Below, piece by piece: positions 61,118 through 64,000 of a stretch of DNA of 64,000 bases. Position 1 is the stretch's first letter; every line of letters starts with the position of its first letter. Below the pieces are notes generated by a model. It was given only the letters and a program-made list of their open reading frames with translations. It was not told where the DNA came from and made no database searches. Origin of the DNA: Streptomyces sp. Go-475. Its GTDB lineage: Bacteria; Actinomycetota; Actinomycetes; Streptomycetales; Streptomycetaceae. The stretch is from contig NZ_CP026121.1 in the NCBI RefSeq assembly GCF_003330845.1, forward strand, positions 1,717,501 through 1,781,500, in the 5' to 3' direction. The position numbers were made by a program, and so were the translations under genes.

Positions 61118-61311
61118 GCGGCGATCCTGCCAGCCGTCCCCTCGACCCGCCGTCGGGCGGGGGCACTTTAGGCCGGAAGCCGACCATCCGTAAGGGCGCA
61201 GACCGGCACAAAGCCCTCGCGATCTTTCTTGGCCGGAGATATTCGGGCATTCAACGATCTTCCAGTACGCTCTGGGGGATTTGCCTACACGTCGCCATTC
61301 CGGGGGGAAAC

Positions 61312-62064
61312 ATGGCCCGTGACCGCACACCGACCCGACGTCGCGGCCGATGGCTCGCGCTGTACGCGGCGGCGCTCGCCCTGGGAGGGACGGCGCTGGC
61401 CGAGGCGCCGGCCTCGGCGGCGAGCCGCCCGAAGGGACACGACGTCTCGTCCCACCAGAAGAACGTCGACTGGCAGAGCGCGAAGAAGAAGGGCGCGCGG
61501 TTCGTCTACGTCAAGGCGACCGAGTCCACCACCTACCGCAACCCGTACTTCGGTCAGCAGTACAACGGCTCGCGCACCGCGGGCCTCGTCCGCGGCGCGT
61601 ACCACTTCGCGCTGCCGAACCGGTCGTCGGGCGCGGCGCAGGCGGCGCACTTCGTGGGCAACGGCGGCAGCTGGAGCGCGGACGGCTGGACGCTGCCTCC
61701 CGCGCTCGACATCGAATACAACCCGTACGACAAGAAGCGAAGGTGCTACGGCCTGAGCAAGGCGCAGATGGTCGGCTGGATCAGGTCGTTCAGCGACGAG
61801 GTCAAGCGGCTCACCGGCCGCCGCCCGGTGATCTACACGACCACCCACTGGTGGAAGACGTGCACGGGCGACAGCTCCGCCTTCGCCGCCGACCACCCGC
61901 TGTGGATCGCCCGCTACGACGCGGCGAGTGCGGGGACGCTGCCGGCGGGGTGGTCGTCGTGGACCTTCTGGCAGTACGACAACGGCAGCGGCGCCCTGCC
62001 GGGTGACCAGAATCTCTTCAACGGGTCACTCGATCGACTGAAGCGGTTCGCAAGGGGCGCCTGA
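61312..62064 (+). CDS. Secreted GH25 lysozyme (N-acetylmuramidase)
   Basis: A 250-residue exported muramidase. A signal peptide (about 1-37, WLALYAAALALGGTALA, ending SAAS) precedes a single GH25 barrel. Key catalytic acids are in GHDVSSHQKNVDW and ALDIEYNPY (D-x-E pair), and the final strand has SSWTFWQYDNG. It cleaves the MurNAc-GlcNAc bond of peptidoglycan and has no wall-binding domain. ATG 61312 follows GGGGGGAAAC. It is divergent from the aldolase gene. Confidence 0.93.
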   Translation: MARDRTPTRRRGRWLALYAAALALGGTALAEAPASAASRPKGHDVSSHQKNVDWQSAKKKGARFVYVKATESTTYRNPYFGQQYNGSRTAGLVRGAYHFALPNRSSGAAQAAHFVGNGGSWSADGWTLPPALDIEYNPYDKKRRCYGLSKAQMVGWIRSFSDEVKRLTGRRPVIYTTTHWWKTCTGDSSAFAADHPLWIARYDAASAGTLPAGWSSWTFWQYDNGSGALPGDQNLFNGSLDRLKRFARGA

Positions 62065-62138
62065 CGGTTGGGGCGCAAGGCCTGCTCAGCGGGGTGGAAC
62101 GCCCACCTTCCGTTGCGGACACCCCTGCGCCCCTCCCA

Positions 62139-62179
62139 GTTCATCTTCCGTTCACTCAGGTTACCTACGTTCATCTGGC
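62139..62179 (+). promoter_or_regulatory. PHO-box-like direct repeats (PhoP binding) upstream of the phosphate transporter
   Basis: Adjacent 11-nt units GTTCATCTTCC (62139-62149) and GTTCACTCAGG (62150-62160), and a third unit GTTCATCTGGC (62169-62179), fit the Streptomyces PHO-box consensus GTTCAYYYR. They end 29 bp before the pit start codon. PhoP control of this transporter would match the known phosphate regulation of pitH genes. Confidence 0.72.
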
Positions 62180-62207
62180 CAACGACCTCGAACGATTGCC
62201 TGGGTAA

Positions 62208-63449
<1,242 letters not shown>

Positions 63450-63480
63450 CCCGCCCACCGGCAGCGAGAAGGAAGCAGAG

Positions 63481-63702
63481 ATGAAGATCGACTGGGCGGC
63501 CCTCGGTTCCGTCTTCGGCGTGAGCCTCGTCGTCACCGTGGCCCTCGTGGGCCTGTTCACCCTCGGCATCACCGGCCTGTCGCGCCGCGAGCGCGCGGTC
63601 GCCCAGGGCGGGTCCGCGGGCCTCGCCGTCACGGGCGCGTACGCGTGCTTCGCGGCGTGCGCGGCGGCCGTCGGGTACGGCATCTATCTGATCGTGGCCT
63701 GA
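63481..63702 (+). CDS. Small membrane protein downstream of the phosphate transporter
   Basis: A 73-residue protein with two hydrophobic helices (SVFGVSLVVTVALVGLFTLGITGL; LAVTGAYACFAACAAAVGYGIYLIV) joined by a basic loop (SRRERAVAQGG). ATG 63481 follows GAAGGAAG and lies 31 bp after the pit stop, so it is co-transcribed; the same pair occurs in S. coelicolor (SCO1845-SCO1846). Probably an accessory protein of the transporter; function not established. Confidence 0.75.
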   Translation: MKIDWAALGSVFGVSLVVTVALVGLFTLGITGLSRRERAVAQGGSAGLAVTGAYACFAACAAAVGYGIYLIVA

Positions 63703-63839
63703 CGGCCCGACCGCACATCGTGTCCGCCGGGCGGCACGGGACACCGGTCCCGTGCCGCCCGGTCGTCGTGTGCCGACAGAGGCCGGTGTGGGGTTCTCCA
63801 CACTCTCCCCGCGCAGGTCAAGGGCAAGTTGACGGCGGT

Positions 63840-63990
63840 TCGCGGCCGTGGTGGACTTCCGGGGCCAGTACGGCGGCAGGAGAGGAAGCCGGTGCGAGTC
63901 CGGCGCGGTCCCGCCACTGTCACCGGGGTAGCCATCCCCCGGGAGCCAGGAACTCTCACCGCCGGTCACGTCGAACCAGGGCGCGGACAC
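63840..63990 (+). promoter_or_regulatory. Cobalamin riboswitch (downstream gene outside window)
   Basis: The conserved cobalamin-aptamer core is clear: AAGCCGGTGCGAGTCCGG, GCGGTCCCGCCACTGT with CACCGG, and the B12-box GAGCCAGGAACTCTC (63944-63957) followed by ACCGCCGG. This controls B12-related genes by binding adenosylcobalamin. The regulated gene must start beyond 64000; the S. coelicolor neighbourhood suggests cobalamin biosynthesis genes. Expression-platform hairpins reach the edge. Start and end are approximate. Confidence 0.92.
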
Positions 63991-64000
63991 CCTGAGTGAG

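Overview
High-GC DNA with GTG and TTG starts, strong codon-position GC bias and typical actinomycete families (chaplin, streptophobe protein, SGM_5486-type small protein, P10-like protein, Gbn-type nucleoid protein) identifies this as a chromosomal segment of a Streptomyces species. Gene content and order agree, from memory, with the S. coelicolor core region around SCO1795-SCO1847, so most of the window is conserved core chromosome. I see no biosynthetic gene cluster, prophage, CRISPR array, rRNA or tRNA. One insertion sequence is the clearest acquired element.

Layout. 1-9.2 kb: a PEBP-like protein cut by the window edge, an HNH nuclease, an SPFH/NfeD membrane pair, a lone ABC ATPase, a cysteine-free short chaplin (ChpE type) downstream of a histidine kinase/LuxR response regulator pair, and an SDR/QueA-like pair. 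9.2-17.8 kb: a secreted lytic-transglycosylase-like protein with a long structured leader, an FHA-ABC exporter, a streptophobe membrane protein with a repeat tail, SerB and a SixA-type phosphatase. 18.2-19.1 kb: an IS5-like element with a CTAG duplication. 19.2-28.2 kb: an MFS transporter divergent from a FadR-type regulator across an AT-rich palindrome, FabG-FabI of type II fatty acid synthesis, TldD-TldE, and tyrosyl-tRNA synthetase. 28.2-36.1 kb: small membrane proteins, a 6C small RNA, MoaA, a DUF485/acetate-type symporter pair and two tandem subtilases. 36-49.9 kb: CopD, YhhN, a sterol desaturase-like protein with a hexapeptide repeat tail, a DEDDh exonuclease-BRCT fusion, SURF1, a DUF3311-CstA-YbdD-like cluster, a symporter-sigma factor-small membrane protein operon, a GH15 enzyme and an SDR. 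49.9-53.1 kb: a five-gene Asp23/AmaP envelope-stress operon divergent from a P10-like gene. 53.4-64 kb: an enoyl-CoA hydratase, Gbn, an ABC-F protein, a VOC protein, two large uncharacterised or hydrolase genes, a class II aldolase, a GH25 lysozyme, a Pit phosphate transporter with PhoP-type repeats, and at the right edge a cobalamin riboswitch whose gene lies outside.

Themes. Carbon uptake is prominent (two sodium:solute symporters plus CstA with accessory small proteins). Cell-envelope functions recur (chaplin, muralytic enzymes, Asp23 operon, FHA-ABC exporter). The most unusual sequence-level feature is the number of independent tandem expansions: three lie inside proteins and keep the frame (36/18 bp, 39 bp and 18 bp units) and three are degenerate arrays between genes (about 22-30 bp units). 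No wholly new system is evident. The best follow-up targets are the repeat tails, the GATC cluster near gbn, the structured leader at 9463-9539, the FadR/MFS operator and the shortened YbdD-like microprotein.
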